Shown in pieces: positions 41,155 through 50,700 of a stretch of DNA of 64,000 bases. Under the pieces are notes generated by a model. That model worked only from the letters and a program-made list of their open reading frames with translations. It was not told where the DNA came from and did not search any database. The stretch's first letter is position 1. Each line of letters opens with the position of its first letter. This DNA comes from Prolixibacteraceae bacterium (GTDB lineage Bacteria > Bacteroidota > Bacteroidia > Bacteroidales > Prolixibacteraceae). Location: the NCBI GenBank assembly GCA_019856515.1, contig CP082230.1, forward strand, positions 4,898,001 to 4,962,000, in the 5' to 3' direction. Made by a program: the position numbers and the translations under genes.

Positions 41155-44100
41155 ATGAAAAATATATTATCACTCATCATCATGATGGCCTTCTCCTTTA
41201 GTTTGTATGCACAGACTACAGTGATTCAGGGGATTGTAAAGGATAACAAGGGTGAGCCACTTCCTGGGGTTACGGTTCATATAAAAGGAACTAGCATTGG
41301 AACCATTACGTCTTTTAATGGAGATTATACTTTAAAAGTAAAAGAACCAAAAGAGAAAACACTTATCTTTTCATTCATCGGTTTTGAAAAGCAAGAGAAA
41401 AAAATAGGTGATGCTACTCGAGTAGATATTGTCCTTAATACCATGACAACGGACTTAGATGAGGTTGTTGCGATTGGTTATGGTACCCAAAAGAAGAAGT
41501 CTTTAACAGGTTCTATTAGTTCTGTGGGATCCAAAGACCTTGCGAATCTACCTACAACAAACGTTGCGGCAGCACTTTCAGGTAAAGTTTCTGGAGTACA
41601 AATTACAATGAGTGAAGGTTCTCCTGATGCGAAAGTGAGTATTAAAGTTCGTGGAGGTGGATCAATAACACAAAGTAATGAACCACTGTATATTGTGGAT
41701 GGTTTTCCTTCTGAAGATGGAATTAACTTTATTGACCCTTCTGACATTGAAACTATCGATGTTCTTAAAGATGCATCTTCCGCAGCTATTTATGGATCTC
41801 GTGGAGCAAATGGGGTGATCTTAGTGACGACAAAGTCAGGTACAAAAGGAAAGACTCGTATCAGTTACGATGGTTTTTATGGAGTAAAGCAGATCTCTAA
41901 AAAAATGGATTTAATGAATCCTTATGAGTTTGTCTTACTTCAGTATGAGAACCAATATGACGAAAAACTTGAAAATTTCACGAATGTTTATGGTGAGTAT
42001 GATGAGCTAAAAGGATTGTATCAAGGTCGTGATGGTGTTGATTGGCAAGAGGAGATGTTTGGTGGTAATGCAATTACACAAAAGCATAAGGTAAGTATTA
42101 ATGGAGGTAACTCGCAAACGCGTTATAACGTTTCTTATAGCTATGATGACAACCAAGGAATCATGGTGAACAGTGGGTTTAAAAGAAATTCATTTCGTTT
42201 GAAATTAGATCAAAAGATTAATGACTTTTTGGATGCTACTGTTACTACAAGCTATGTTAACCAAAAGACTTATGGAATGGGAACATCTGATCAAACGTCA
42301 TATTTTAATAAAATGACACACATTGCTCGTTATCGTCCAACTATAGGTAAAGATGGTAAGGATAGTGATTTGATTTCACAAGATGAAGATCCTATTTTCG
42401 AAGACGAAAATGGAAATGTAATGCAAAATCCAGTTACATCTGCTTATGCTGAGACTCGTGAGAAAACGCGCGAAAACTTATCTATTAATGGTAATTTGAG
42501 AGCTAAGATTACAAAAGATTTAACAGCTACTGTAACTGGAGGTATGAATCGTAGTACAAGAATAAATGATTCATTTGATGGAGAACGTTCAGTAACTGCT
42601 AAGAGAAGAAGCTCTGCATTTGGTTCTACACAGTACGAGGTGCCTAATAGCTGGTCTGCTGCTGGTACATTAAACTATATCAAAACGATTGGTGAATTTC
42701 ACAAATTTAACCTTTTGGTTGGTAGTGAAGTTGTACAAACATACTCTCGTTATTTGAAGGCTGAGGCTGCTAACTTCCCTAATGATGATATGGGCTTAGC
42801 AAATATGGGCTTAGGCGAAGCACAGCCTTTACGTTCAGGTATCTCTGAAACAGCATTACAGTCATATTTTTCTCGATTAAACTATAATATAGATGAAAAG
42901 TATCTGTTTTCATTTACATTCCGTGCTGATGGATCGTCTAAGTTTGGGTCAGAAAATATATGGGGATATTTCCCTTCTGGATCTGCCGCTTGGAGGTTGA
43001 GTGAAGAGGCCTTTATGCAAAATGTTCCACATTTGTCTAACTTGAAGGTGAGATTGAGTTACGGTACATCCGGTAACGATAGAATTGGTATTGATCTATC
43101 AAAGTCTAAAATGGTGAATGATAGTTACGGTTTTGGTAATAATAGAGAAGTAGTTATCGTACCTGCAAACATCCCAAATCCTAATTTGAAATGGGAGACC
43201 ACACACTCAATGAATGGTGGAATTGATGTCGGATTTTTTGATCAAAGAGTAAGTTTAACCATTGATTACTATAAGGGAACAACAAAAGACCTTTTGTTAA
43301 ATCGTCGTGTTCCTTTGACAACAGGATATAGTACACAAATGGTAAATGTCGGAGAGACAGAGAACCAGGGACTTGACTTTACGATTAATACGGTGAATGT
43401 TGAGACTAAGAACTTTACATGGACTACCAATTTCAATATCTCAACCAATAAAAATAAGGTGAAGAAATTGGCAAATGGACAAACATATTTTGAAGCGAGT
43501 GCTGCATGGAGTTCTAAGATGAACGAGAATGACTATATGATTCGTGTCGGAGATCCATTAGGACAGATGTATGGTTATGTTTATGACGGGTTCTACAGAG
43601 TAGATGACTTTACGAAAGATTCAACTCCAGGGAACTATGTTTTGGCAGATGGTATTGCTAGTGAACGTAATGTAGCTGCAGCACCAGGAGTGGTGAAGTA
43701 TAAAGATCTAAATAATGATGGAGTAATAGATACAGATGATCGTGAAGTAATAGGAAATGCGAATCCAGATTTTTATGGAGGAATGACCAATACTTTTAGC
43801 TATAAGAATTTTGATCTAAGTATCTTCGTTAACTTCTCGCTTGGTAACGATGTTTACAATGCCAATCGAATTTATTATAACCAAGGTTACCAAAGAAATA
43901 ATAATGCTCTTGCAGAGTTAAATGGTCGTTGGACTGATTTTGATGGTGGTGGACAAAAGATTACAAATACAGCGGCACTTAAAGAGATGAATAAAGATGC
44001 AACGATGCCTGCATGGGATGGTAATATGGTTCCTCACTTCAGTACTTTTGCTGTTGAAGATGCTTCGTTTTTACGAATTAATAATATCACGTTTGGTTAC

Positions 44101-44307
44101 ACCTTTCCTAAAAAGATGATGAAACGAGTTGGTTTAAATCGTCTACGTATTTATGGATCTGTAAATAACCTGTATACTTTTACTAACTACTCAGGTTTCG
44201 ACCCAGAAGTAAGTACACGTAATAGCACAGGACTTACTCCAGGAGTAGATTGGGGTGCTTACCCAAGAAGTAGAACGTTTATTATGGGTGTAAATCTTTC
44301 ATTGTAA
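41155..44307 (+). CDS. SusC/RagA-family TonB-dependent outer membrane transporter
   Basis: A 1050-residue outer membrane receptor. Signal peptide ending LYAQ (about 1-20), a CarboxypepD_reg-like domain (25-105; GIVKDNKGEPLPGVTVHIKGT and GDYTLKV), a TonB-box/plug region with EVVAIGYGTQKKKSLTGSIS, the SusC-type signatures EPLYIVDGFP and DVLKDASSAAIYGSRGANGVILVTTKSG, and a 22-strand barrel ending in RTFIMGVNLSL. It lacks the FecR-interacting STN domain, as expected when regulation is by an HTCS-type protein. It forms the pore for a glycan captured by SusD and possibly the preceding lipoprotein. Confidence 0.95.
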   Translation: MKNILSLIIMMAFSFSLYAQTTVIQGIVKDNKGEPLPGVTVHIKGTSIGTITSFNGDYTLKVKEPKEKTLIFSFIGFEKQEKKIGDATRVDIVLNTMTTDLDEVVAIGYGTQKKKSLTGSISSVGSKDLANLPTTNVAAALSGKVSGVQITMSEGSPDAKVSIKVRGGGSITQSNEPLYIVDGFPSEDGINFIDPSDIETIDVLKDASSAAIYGSRGANGVILVTTKSGTKGKTRISYDGFYGVKQISKKMDLMNPYEFVLLQYENQYDEKLENFTNVYGEYDELKGLYQGRDGVDWQEEMFGGNAITQKHKVSINGGNSQTRYNVSYSYDDNQGIMVNSGFKRNSFRLKLDQKINDFLDATVTTSYVNQKTYGMGTSDQTSYFNKMTHIARYRPTIGKDGKDSDLISQDEDPIFEDENGNVMQNPVTSAYAETREKTRENLSINGNLRAKITKDLTATVTGGMNRSTRINDSFDGERSVTAKRRSSAFGSTQYEVPNSWSAAGTLNYIKTIGEFHKFNLLVGSEVVQTYSRYLKAEAANFPNDDMGLANMGLGEAQPLRSGISETALQSYFSRLNYNIDEKYLFSFTFRADGSSKFGSENIWGYFPSGSAAWRLSEEAFMQNVPHLSNLKVRLSYGTSGNDRIGIDLSKSKMVNDSYGFGNNREVVIVPANIPNPNLKWETTHSMNGGIDVGFFDQRVSLTIDYYKGTTKDLLLNRRVPLTTGYSTQMVNVGETENQGLDFTINTVNVETKNFTWTTNFNISTNKNKVKKLANGQTYFEASAAWSSKMNENDYMIRVGDPLGQMYGYVYDGFYRVDDFTKDSTPGNYVLADGIASERNVAAAPGVVKYKDLNNDGVIDTDDREVIGNANPDFYGGMTNTFSYKNFDLSIFVNFSLGNDVYNANRIYYNQGYQRNNNALAELNGRWTDFDGGGQKITNTAALKEMNKDATMPAWDGNMVPHFSTFAVEDASFLRINNITFGYTFPKKMMKRVGLNRLRIYGSVNNLYTFTNYSGFDPEVSTRNSTGLTPGVDWGAYPRSRTFIMGVNLSL

Positions 44308-44341
44308 TAGTAAGGTGTAAATCTTAAAAAGATATTGAATT

Positions 44342-45970
44342 ATGAAGGCAAAGAATATATTAGTTGCACTTTCGCTATTTGGGGTAGGAATGTTATCCTC
44401 TTGTGAGAGTATGTTAGATATTGAACCTCAATCATATTATATTAAGGATAAGTTCTTTAAAGATGCTGATCAAGCAGAAATGTCTGTTAAAGGAATTTAT
44501 GATGTGTTGAGTACCAAGTATACTTACTCACATTTACTCTCTTTAAATTATCCTATGGATAACGATATCTCCTTTATGAAAGGAGCTACTTTTAACAACG
44601 ATAACAGATTGATTGCTCATTATACAGTAACTCCAACGACTTCATTGGTCGAAAGAACATGGGGATATTTGTATAAAGGAGTAGAGAATGCAAACGTTGC
44701 TATTGAAGGAATCCATTCAATGGACCTTTATAAAAATGGAACGGACGCTTCAAAAAAGAGGTTGTTTCAACTGGAAGCAGAAGCAAAGTTTATGCGAGCA
44801 TTCCTATATTTTGATTTGGTGCGTCTTTGGGGCGATGTCCCTCTAAAAACTACGGCTACTGTAACATCGGATGATTACAGTATTGAACGTTCGGATAGAG
44901 ACTTGGTATACGCACAGATTATCAAAGATCTAAGAGAGGCTAAGAGTCTTTTAGGTGAAGATACCGGATATCAAAATGATAGAGTAAGCCAAGGAGCGAT
45001 CAGTGGTTATATTGTTCGTGCACTTCTTTACCGTGCTGGGTATTATTTGGCTGCCGATGGTAACATGAAACGTAGTCCAGATTATTTAACGTATTATAAG
45101 GAAGCTGCAGTCGAAGCAAAAGAGTTAATGGATAGAGGGACTCATGATCTTTTAGATGATTATGAGCAATTATTTAAGAATCTCGCAATATTCAAACAGG
45201 ATGCCAAAGAGAATCTTTTTGAAATAGCATTTTTCAATGCTTCGCATGGAACACAAGATGCTGGGATTATTGGAACATGGAATAGTCCGCTTGTTAAAGC
45301 AGGTAAGTATGGTAGAGCTAATGCGTATGTTCAAGTTGTTCCTACTTTCAAAGACGAATTTGAAGGGTTAGACCAAAGGCGTGATGTATCTGTTGCAGAC
45401 TTCACAATTGATGCAGATGGTTCTCATAAATCAATTGGCGAAGGGAAGCCTTTTTATCCTGGAAAGTGGAGAAGAGATTGGATTGCGGAACCTGCTCAAA
45501 ATCCGAATAATACCAACGTAAACTGGTGTACATTAAGATATGCAGATGTACTACTTATGTTTGCAGAAGCTGTAAATGAGGTGAGAGATGATCTTCCAGC
45601 CGGTATTACATTGCAAGATGGGTTCGATGCGATAAATAAAGTTCGTAAGAGAGCTGGGGTTATTGATGTAGAGAATACGCTTGACCATAATGATTTCTTA
45701 TTAGCGATTCAGAAAGAGCGTAAATTAGAGTTGTGTTTTGAAGGGTGGAGAAAGTATGATTTGATTCGATGGAACTTATTGGATACAAAAATTAAAGAAA
45801 CACAAGCTAAAATGAACGCAGAGTACCCTAGTGCAAACTCTACTGGTAATCAGATAGGTTATTTAGCAGGAAACCATTTTGAAGCTAACAAACACGAATT
45901 ATTGCCAATTCCTCAAAGAGAAATTGCAGAGAATAATAAGTTGAAGGAGCATCAAAATCCAAAATACTAA
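44342..45970 (+). CDS. SusD/RagB-family nutrient-binding outer membrane lipoprotein
   Basis: A 542-residue lipoprotein (lipobox LSSC, C21). The N-terminal TPR-type helical scaffold (EAEAKFMRAFLYFDLVRLWGDVPL) and the C-terminal RagB motifs (RYADVLLMFAEAVNEV, INKVRKRAGV, IQKERKLELCFEGWRKYDLIRW, and a final ELLPIPQREI) are unmistakable. It acts as the lid of SusC on the cell surface. It starts 34 nt after SusC, and the operon ends at the terminator just downstream. The sugar cannot be predicted. Confidence 0.95.
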   Translation: MKAKNILVALSLFGVGMLSSCESMLDIEPQSYYIKDKFFKDADQAEMSVKGIYDVLSTKYTYSHLLSLNYPMDNDISFMKGATFNNDNRLIAHYTVTPTTSLVERTWGYLYKGVENANVAIEGIHSMDLYKNGTDASKKRLFQLEAEAKFMRAFLYFDLVRLWGDVPLKTTATVTSDDYSIERSDRDLVYAQIIKDLREAKSLLGEDTGYQNDRVSQGAISGYIVRALLYRAGYYLAADGNMKRSPDYLTYYKEAAVEAKELMDRGTHDLLDDYEQLFKNLAIFKQDAKENLFEIAFFNASHGTQDAGIIGTWNSPLVKAGKYGRANAYVQVVPTFKDEFEGLDQRRDVSVADFTIDADGSHKSIGEGKPFYPGKWRRDWIAEPAQNPNNTNVNWCTLRYADVLLMFAEAVNEVRDDLPAGITLQDGFDAINKVRKRAGVIDVENTLDHNDFLLAIQKERKLELCFEGWRKYDLIRWNLLDTKIKETQAKMNAEYPSANSTGNQIGYLAGNHFEANKHELLPIPQREIAENNKLKEHQNPKY

Positions 45971-46017
45971 GAATAAATTAGGTGGAGCAAAAGTAAATTT
46001 TGTTTTTAATAGATTCG

Positions 46018-46045
46018 GGGCAACCAATTATGGTTGCCCTTTTTT
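46018..46045 (+). terminator. Terminator of the Sus operon
   Basis: GGGCAACC pairs with GGTTGCCC around AATTAT, followed by six T. Confidence 0.9.
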
Positions 46046-46240
46046 GCTTTTATTTGTTACGTTGTAAAGAATTAGCTCATAAGTATAGTCGTATTATAGT
46101 ATGTGTTTTGATGTTCAATTTACTGTTTATTAGTCTGCTATGTGTTTTAATTTCTGTGGTTGCTATAAGTTTGAAAAATAAAAAGAGAAAAATCCTACTT
46201 TGATTGTTACACTTTAATGTGAATATCGTCATGATAATGT

Positions 46241-46744
46241 ATGGGACCAAAATCGAATATAATAACGGATACTTTGCGATTGCGCTTGATACAGTTTGCT
46301 CGAACATTTATGACCGACTATGCTTATGCAGAGGATGTGGTACAAGATGTTCAGCTTAAGCTCTTATCTAGCAATAGTGCATTGGATAACGTGGACAACA
46401 TAGAAGCTTTTCTGTTCCGTATGGTTCGAAACAGGTGTTTGGATCTAATCAAAGTTAAACGCAATAAGTTTACTTTATTAGAGAACAATATGGACTGTGA
46501 AGACAGAGATCTAATGCATCTGATTGAAAGCAAAGAGATGTCACAAGTCGCTGTAACATTGATGGAGGAGCTACCCGAGAAACAAAGGATGGTAATTTAT
46601 TTAAATGATGTAGAACAGATGAATTCAGATGAGATATCTGACATCCTAAATATGGATCCTAAAACAATAAGGGTAAACTTGTCTAGAGCGAGAAAACAAA
46701 TAAGGGAACGATTAAAAATTATATGTGCATATGGTACCGCCTAA
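46241..46744 (+). CDS. ECF-type RNA polymerase sigma factor
   Basis: A 167-residue sigma-70 family factor. Region 2 is seen in DYAYAEDVVQDVQLKLL and AFLFRMVRNRCLDLIKVKR (-10 recognition), and region 4 in LPEKQRMVIYLNDVEQMNSDEISDILNMDPKTIRVNLSRARKQIRERL (-35 HTH). No conserved extra domain. The anti-sigma-like gene starts within its last codons (14-nt overlap) and the DUF4252 genes follow. The whole set is an auto-regulated envelope-response operon by analogy to other ECF cassettes. Confidence 0.92.
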   Translation: MGPKSNIITDTLRLRLIQFARTFMTDYAYAEDVVQDVQLKLLSSNSALDNVDNIEAFLFRMVRNRCLDLIKVKRNKFTLLENNMDCEDRDLMHLIESKEMSQVAVTLMEELPEKQRMVIYLNDVEQMNSDEISDILNMDPKTIRVNLSRARKQIRERLKIICAYGTA

Positions 46745-47213
46745 GATATATGAGTTGCTAGATAAATATTACGAGGGCACCAATAGTCCTTCTGAACTCA
46801 ATGAGTTAGTCTGTTTCTTTAAACAAACAGATGAGATTCCTTCAGACCTACTACCTGATAAGGTGATGATTCTAGGTGTTGATGGTTTACATGATCGTTT
46901 GATACCCAAAGAGACCATGGATACCAATAAGAAAGTGATTACACCGAGATGGTATAGATGGGTTGCTGCGGCTTCAATTGTGGCTGTAATATCTATTGTT
47001 GGAGTCAATGAATTGTTCGAGACAATACCAAAGAAGCAGCCTATTTATGGTTATTATAATGGAAAACCTATCACAAATAGATTAGTAGCAGCGGAGCAAT
47101 TTAATAGTACTTTAAATAAGATATCCCCTTCATTCTTGAAGATGCATAAAGAGGTGGAAAAGATAGAGGAAATGAAGAAATGTAATGATGTAATAAATAA
47201 AGTAAAGCCATGA
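46731..47213 (+). CDS. Putative anti-sigma factor, single-pass membrane protein
   Basis: A 160-residue protein with an N-terminal cytosolic half (YELLDKYYEGTNSPSELNEL) and one TM (about 75-92: WVAAASIVAVISIVGV), then a periplasmic tail. No zinc-binding His-x3-Cys-x2-Cys motif is present. It overlaps the sigma gene by 14 nt and the next gene by 4 nt (ATGA), which is the layout of a cognate anti-sigma. I chose ATG at 46731; a GTG at 46725 is possible. Confidence 0.72.
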   Translation: MVPPKIYELLDKYYEGTNSPSELNELVCFFKQTDEIPSDLLPDKVMILGVDGLHDRLIPKETMDTNKKVITPRWYRWVAAASIVAVISIVGVNELFETIPKKQPIYGYYNGKPITNRLVAAEQFNSTLNKISPSFLKMHKEVEKIEEMKKCNDVINKVKP

Positions 47214-47692
47214 TAAAGAAGATCATTTTAATAATGACTGTATTGATGTCGTTGAGCTCATATGGTCAAGGCAATGTGAGGAGCTATTTATCTAGTCTGT
47301 CAGGCAAAAAAGGTTATACTACAATAGAGTTTACTCCTTTTATGTTTGATATGATTCGTAATGCAGAATTGGAGACTGAAGGGGCTGATGATCTTTTTGA
47401 TAATATCGATTCAATGTTGTTAATCACGACAGATGAAAACTCTATTCTCGGGACCATAAAGCCTTTGTTGTTAAAAGATAAATACCAATTGATGATGCAG
47501 ATGTATGATCAGGATGAGTCTCATATCATCTTCTATGGTCTAATGAAAAACAAAAGGGTTACTGATTTTATAATGATCATTGATGATAAAAAGGATTTTT
47601 TAGTATTAGAGTTACAGTGTGATATGACCCTGGATCAATTAAAAACTGTTACTAGACAGATTTCAGTCAAAGGAATAAATAATTTTAAATAA
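47210..47692 (+). CDS. DUF4252 secreted protein (first copy)
   Basis: A 160-residue exported protein with a signal peptide ending SSYGQ (about 1-20). The alternating beta/alpha pattern with NVRSYLSSLSGKKGYTTIEF and a closing MTLDQLKTVTRQI helix fits DUF4252, known in Bacteroidota downstream of ECF sigma/anti-sigma pairs. The ATGA overlap with the previous gene indicates translational coupling. Function unknown. Confidence 0.8.
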   Translation: MIKKIILIMTVLMSLSSYGQGNVRSYLSSLSGKKGYTTIEFTPFMFDMIRNAELETEGADDLFDNIDSMLLITTDENSILGTIKPLLLKDKYQLMMQMYDQDESHIIFYGLMKNKRVTDFIMIIDDKKDFLVLELQCDMTLDQLKTVTRQISVKGINNFK

Positions 47693-47699
47693 AGATACG

Positions 47700-48185
47700 A
47701 TGAAAAATAAATCGATAGTTAGTCTTTTTCTTTTAATGATGTTGGTGCTGCCAATGTCAGCATTTGCAAAATCAGGAATCTCTATATTTCATGATAAATG
47801 TAGTGGAATAGAAGGGATACAAAGATTCTCATTTTCGGGTAGTTGGTTTGACTGCTCCAAATTTGTATCGGATATTGATTTTTCTAGTATGGCGGAACAA
47901 ACAAAAAATGTTTCGGTGATGATCTCATCCGATGATAAGGATAAAGTATTAAACGTGTGGAATGGATTGAGAAAAGATCTTAAATATAAAAAGATGATGA
48001 CCATCCATAGTGATGATAAAACAACAATATCTTGTTGGGCTCGAATGAAGAGTCGTAAAGATATCCAAGAAATTGTATTAATTGTTTCTGACGATGACTC
48101 CTTGGTAACCGTAGGTTTAGAAGGAAACTATACAATGGAACAGATAAAAGCGATGTCGAAGAATATGAAGATGACAGTTGAATAA
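47700..48185 (+). CDS. DUF4252-like secreted protein (second copy)
   Basis: A 161-residue exported protein (signal peptide ending MSAFAK) that parallels the previous gene in size, with SSDDKDKVLNVWNGLRKDLKYKKMM and the ending VGLEGNYTMEQIKAMSKNMK matching the C-terminal MTLDQLKTV pattern. It starts 7 nt after the first copy. Two cysteines (C34 and C52 region) suggest a disulfide. It probably arose by duplication and is the last gene of the sigma operon. Confidence 0.75.
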   Translation: MKNKSIVSLFLLMMLVLPMSAFAKSGISIFHDKCSGIEGIQRFSFSGSWFDCSKFVSDIDFSSMAEQTKNVSVMISSDDKDKVLNVWNGLRKDLKYKKMMTIHSDDKTTISCWARMKSRKDIQEIVLIVSDDDSLVTVGLEGNYTMEQIKAMSKNMKMTVE

Positions 48186-48271
48186 AAGAAGTTGTCTCTG
48201 GTTATTATTAGATCGATATAAATAATAAATGTATCTCATAAGAGTCAATGCTTTTGGGGTGTACTATTAAA

Positions 48272-48305
48272 GAGGCTTGATCAATATGATGATCAAGTCT
48301 TTTTA
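48272..48305 (+). terminator. Terminator of the ECF cassette
   Basis: AGGCTTGATCA pairs with TGATCAAGTCT (one G-T pair) with TTTTT after it. The rest of the 599-nt gap (48306-48784) has no ORF or RNA I can support, apart from the MFS promoter element. Confidence 0.78.
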
Positions 48306-48745
48306 AACAGTATACCATGTATGTTTGCTATCAGTGTAATTTCGTAGGGAGAGGGTCGCTTCAAGTTATTAGGATAGGGTAGGTGAGAATTATGAATGAT
48401 AGTGTGGCATGATTTGATACCAATTCAATAGTACATCCTTTCTTTGGAATTACTTCGGTTGTTATTGAATCGAAAGTCTTAGGTAACTAACTCATGATTA
48501 AAACCTCAATATTGATGAAACAAAGACTTAATGTGAGGGAGAAATGATGACTACTCATTTGACTTGTGATTTAGTAAATTGTGGTATACAAAAATCATAC
48601 TTGTACTAATTTTAGTATGTCTTACATTCACCCATGCGATTAACAATATCTTAATGCAACCTAACACTCTTTCTTATGGTTAATTATCTGTCGATAATTA
48701 CCATTTAAACCTTTATTCTTACCATTTTCGGGTATCTAATTCAGA

Positions 48746-48753
48746 TACTTTTG
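48746..48753 (+). promoter_or_regulatory. Likely -7 element of the Bcr/CflA-type MFS promoter
   Basis: TACTTTTG fits TAnnTTTG 32 nt upstream of the start codon. A degenerate TTTC is 16 nt further upstream. Confidence 0.45.
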
Positions 48754-48784
48754 TAGTGGAAAGAATCAATAAAGAAAGAGTATA

Positions 48785-49984
48785 ATGAATAATAGCAAAA
48801 TAAAACAGATTGAGTTTATTGCAATGATGGCATCTTTAATGGCACTGTCTTCATTATCAATGGATGCACTACTCCCAGCAGTAAATGTAATAGGGGAATC
48901 TATTGGTGCGACAAGTCAAACACAAGGACAACAATTGGTCACAATGATGTTTTTAGGACTCGGTGTGGGACAACTTTTTACTGGGGCTCTCTCTGATGCA
49001 ATGGGACGGAAACCTGTGATATATATGGGCTTTGCATTGTTTTCATTAGCTAGTATTGCTTCTATCTTTTCTCCAAATTATGAAGTGATGATTATTAGCC
49101 GATTTATACAAGGATTTGGAGTCTCTGCTCCTAAAGCAGTGAGTATAGCTATTGTCCGAGATAGTTATAGTGGAGATCGGATGGCCAAGATTATGTCCTT
49201 CATCTCCGTTGTTTTCATTATTATCCCCACTGTTGCACCATCATATGGGATGTTTTTCTTGAAGTGGTTCGGATGGCAATCGATATTTACAAGTCAGATC
49301 GTTTTTGCTGTTATTGTATGCCTATGGATTGCTGCAAGACAATATGAGACGTTACCTTTAGATGAAAGAACTCCTTTTAAATTTACAGCGTTAGTTCGAA
49401 GCATTCGTTATTTCTTTGGACAGAAAGAGTCTGTTCTATATACTGTTGCTTTAGGTATGTTGACCGGAGCTTTTCTTGTGTTCTTATCTACGGCTCAAAA
49501 TATCTTAGGAGTTCAATATGGTCTTGAAGAGATGTTTCCAAAATTGTTTGCACTGGTTGCAATGGCGATGGGGGTCTCCACTCTAATGAATGGTTTTGTT
49601 GTCGAGAAGATCGGTGCAGGCAAACTTATTAGTATCTCTTCTTTGTTCTTTACATTGATATCCTTATTATATATATTCATTTTTTATGGTGAGGGTAACC
49701 CTCCGATCAAAGTACTTCTATTTTTTCTAGTACTACAATTCTCGACGATGGGATTTCTTTTTGGAAACCTCAGTTCCCTTGCGATGGAGCCCCTGGGTAA
49801 GATTGCTGGAATGGGTGCAGCGATTAATGGGTCATTATCTACAGTGATTGCGGTTCCTATCGCATCATTTATAGGTTATTATGTGGTGGATACAACTTAT
49901 CCTCTGTTTGTTGGATTTGCAGCTTCTGGAACCATCGCGATAATTCTGGTATGGGGGAAGCGCTATTGGGTGGGTGGTTCATAA
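48785..49984 (+). CDS. Bcr/CflA-type MFS drug efflux protein
   Basis: A 399-residue 12-TM major facilitator. The Bcr/CflA opening (LSSLSMDALLPAVNVIGESIG, here LSSLSMDALLPA) is present, then the MFS motif A GALSDAMGRKPV at about 66-77, and IQGFGVSAPKAVSIAIVRD (the motif following helix 4, conserved in DHA1-type exporters). It probably exports small drugs or metabolites with protons. It is separate from neighbouring genes. Confidence 0.87.
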   Translation: MNNSKIKQIEFIAMMASLMALSSLSMDALLPAVNVIGESIGATSQTQGQQLVTMMFLGLGVGQLFTGALSDAMGRKPVIYMGFALFSLASIASIFSPNYEVMIISRFIQGFGVSAPKAVSIAIVRDSYSGDRMAKIMSFISVVFIIIPTVAPSYGMFFLKWFGWQSIFTSQIVFAVIVCLWIAARQYETLPLDERTPFKFTALVRSIRYFFGQKESVLYTVALGMLTGAFLVFLSTAQNILGVQYGLEEMFPKLFALVAMAMGVSTLMNGFVVEKIGAGKLISISSLFFTLISLLYIFIFYGEGNPPIKVLLFFLVLQFSTMGFLFGNLSSLAMEPLGKIAGMGAAINGSLSTVIAVPIASFIGYYVVDTTYPLFVGFAASGTIAIILVWGKRYWVGGS

Positions 49985-50000
49985 TTGAAGAGTTAAAGAG

Positions 50001-50042
50001 GTACTGTAAGATGTTATCAAAGATAAGATCTTACAGTACTTT
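50001..50042. terminator. Terminator between convergent genes
   Basis: GTACTGTAAGAT pairs with ATCTTACAGTAC, flanked by AAAG and CTTTAAA. It separates the MFS gene from the minus-strand porin-like gene. Confidence 0.75.
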
Positions 50043-50049
50043 AAATTAT

Positions 50050-50700
50050 CTACTTAATAGAGAATCCAAAAGTTAGGTATATTTGTTCAGTATGTGGGTT
50101 AAGAATAATCGCACCCATTATAGGCATATCAAAGTGATCTGAGATCTTTACCTTTTTGGTATGGACAATTCCAATATTTGTGACCACTAGTTCTCCCAAC
50201 TTATCAAATTTTGCTCCTGAAGTGCCGACAAAAAAGTCTGTGTTTTTCCATGTATATTTTGCTTCTCCATAAAATGTACGATTTCCGTTGGTTTCATAAT
50301 ATGCCGAAAGAGTGAAGTTTTTGATGCTTTGTATTAATCCGATTTCAAATGTGTGCGATGATTTTGAGAAATAACTCCCTTCTGTTCCCGGTTCTGTTGG
50401 GAAGTAGTAATCGGTGAGTATCAATGTTGTGTTTGTTGTAATGTTAATGCTAGTCCATAGATCTGCTTCTGTGGCAGATACTTGGTTGGTGAGAGCATAA
50501 CTACCCCATGCCCCCAATTGAAACCATCCATATTTAAATGTTATGGCTGGTTGAACGACAGGGCTGTTTCCATAATCATTTCCTCTCCAAATATAACGAT
50601 TCATAAAGGTGCCTGACACACTTAGACCATTGTCTTGAGCTCTAGCTGTATATCCTATTAAAATAAGACATAGTACAAAACTGCTTGTTAATTTTTTCAT
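50050..50700 (-). CDS. Putative TorF-like outer membrane porin
   Basis: A 216-residue exported beta-rich protein: signal peptide ending TARAQ (about 1-21), then SGTFMNRYIWRGNDYGNSPVVQPAITF, which resembles the conserved start of TorF/Gcw_chp putative porins. Strands alternate with aromatic residues and the protein ends with LTFGFSIK, an outer membrane insertion-type tail ending in a hydrophobic residue pattern. The function is inferred from composition only. Confidence 0.68.
   Translation of the reverse strand: MKKLTSSFVLCLILIGYTARAQDNGLSVSGTFMNRYIWRGNDYGNSPVVQPAITFKYGWFQLGAWGSYALTNQVSATEADLWTSINITTNTTLILTDYYFPTEPGTEGSYFSKSSHTFEIGLIQSIKNFTLSAYYETNGNRTFYGEAKYTWKNTDFFVGTSGAKFDKLGELVVTNIGIVHTKKVKISDHFDMPIMGAIILNPHTEQIYLTFGFSIK

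Noticed and set aside
46000..46203. 67-codon hydrophobic ORF after SusD
   Set aside because: It runs through the operon terminator at 46018-46045, so it is unlikely to be expressed.
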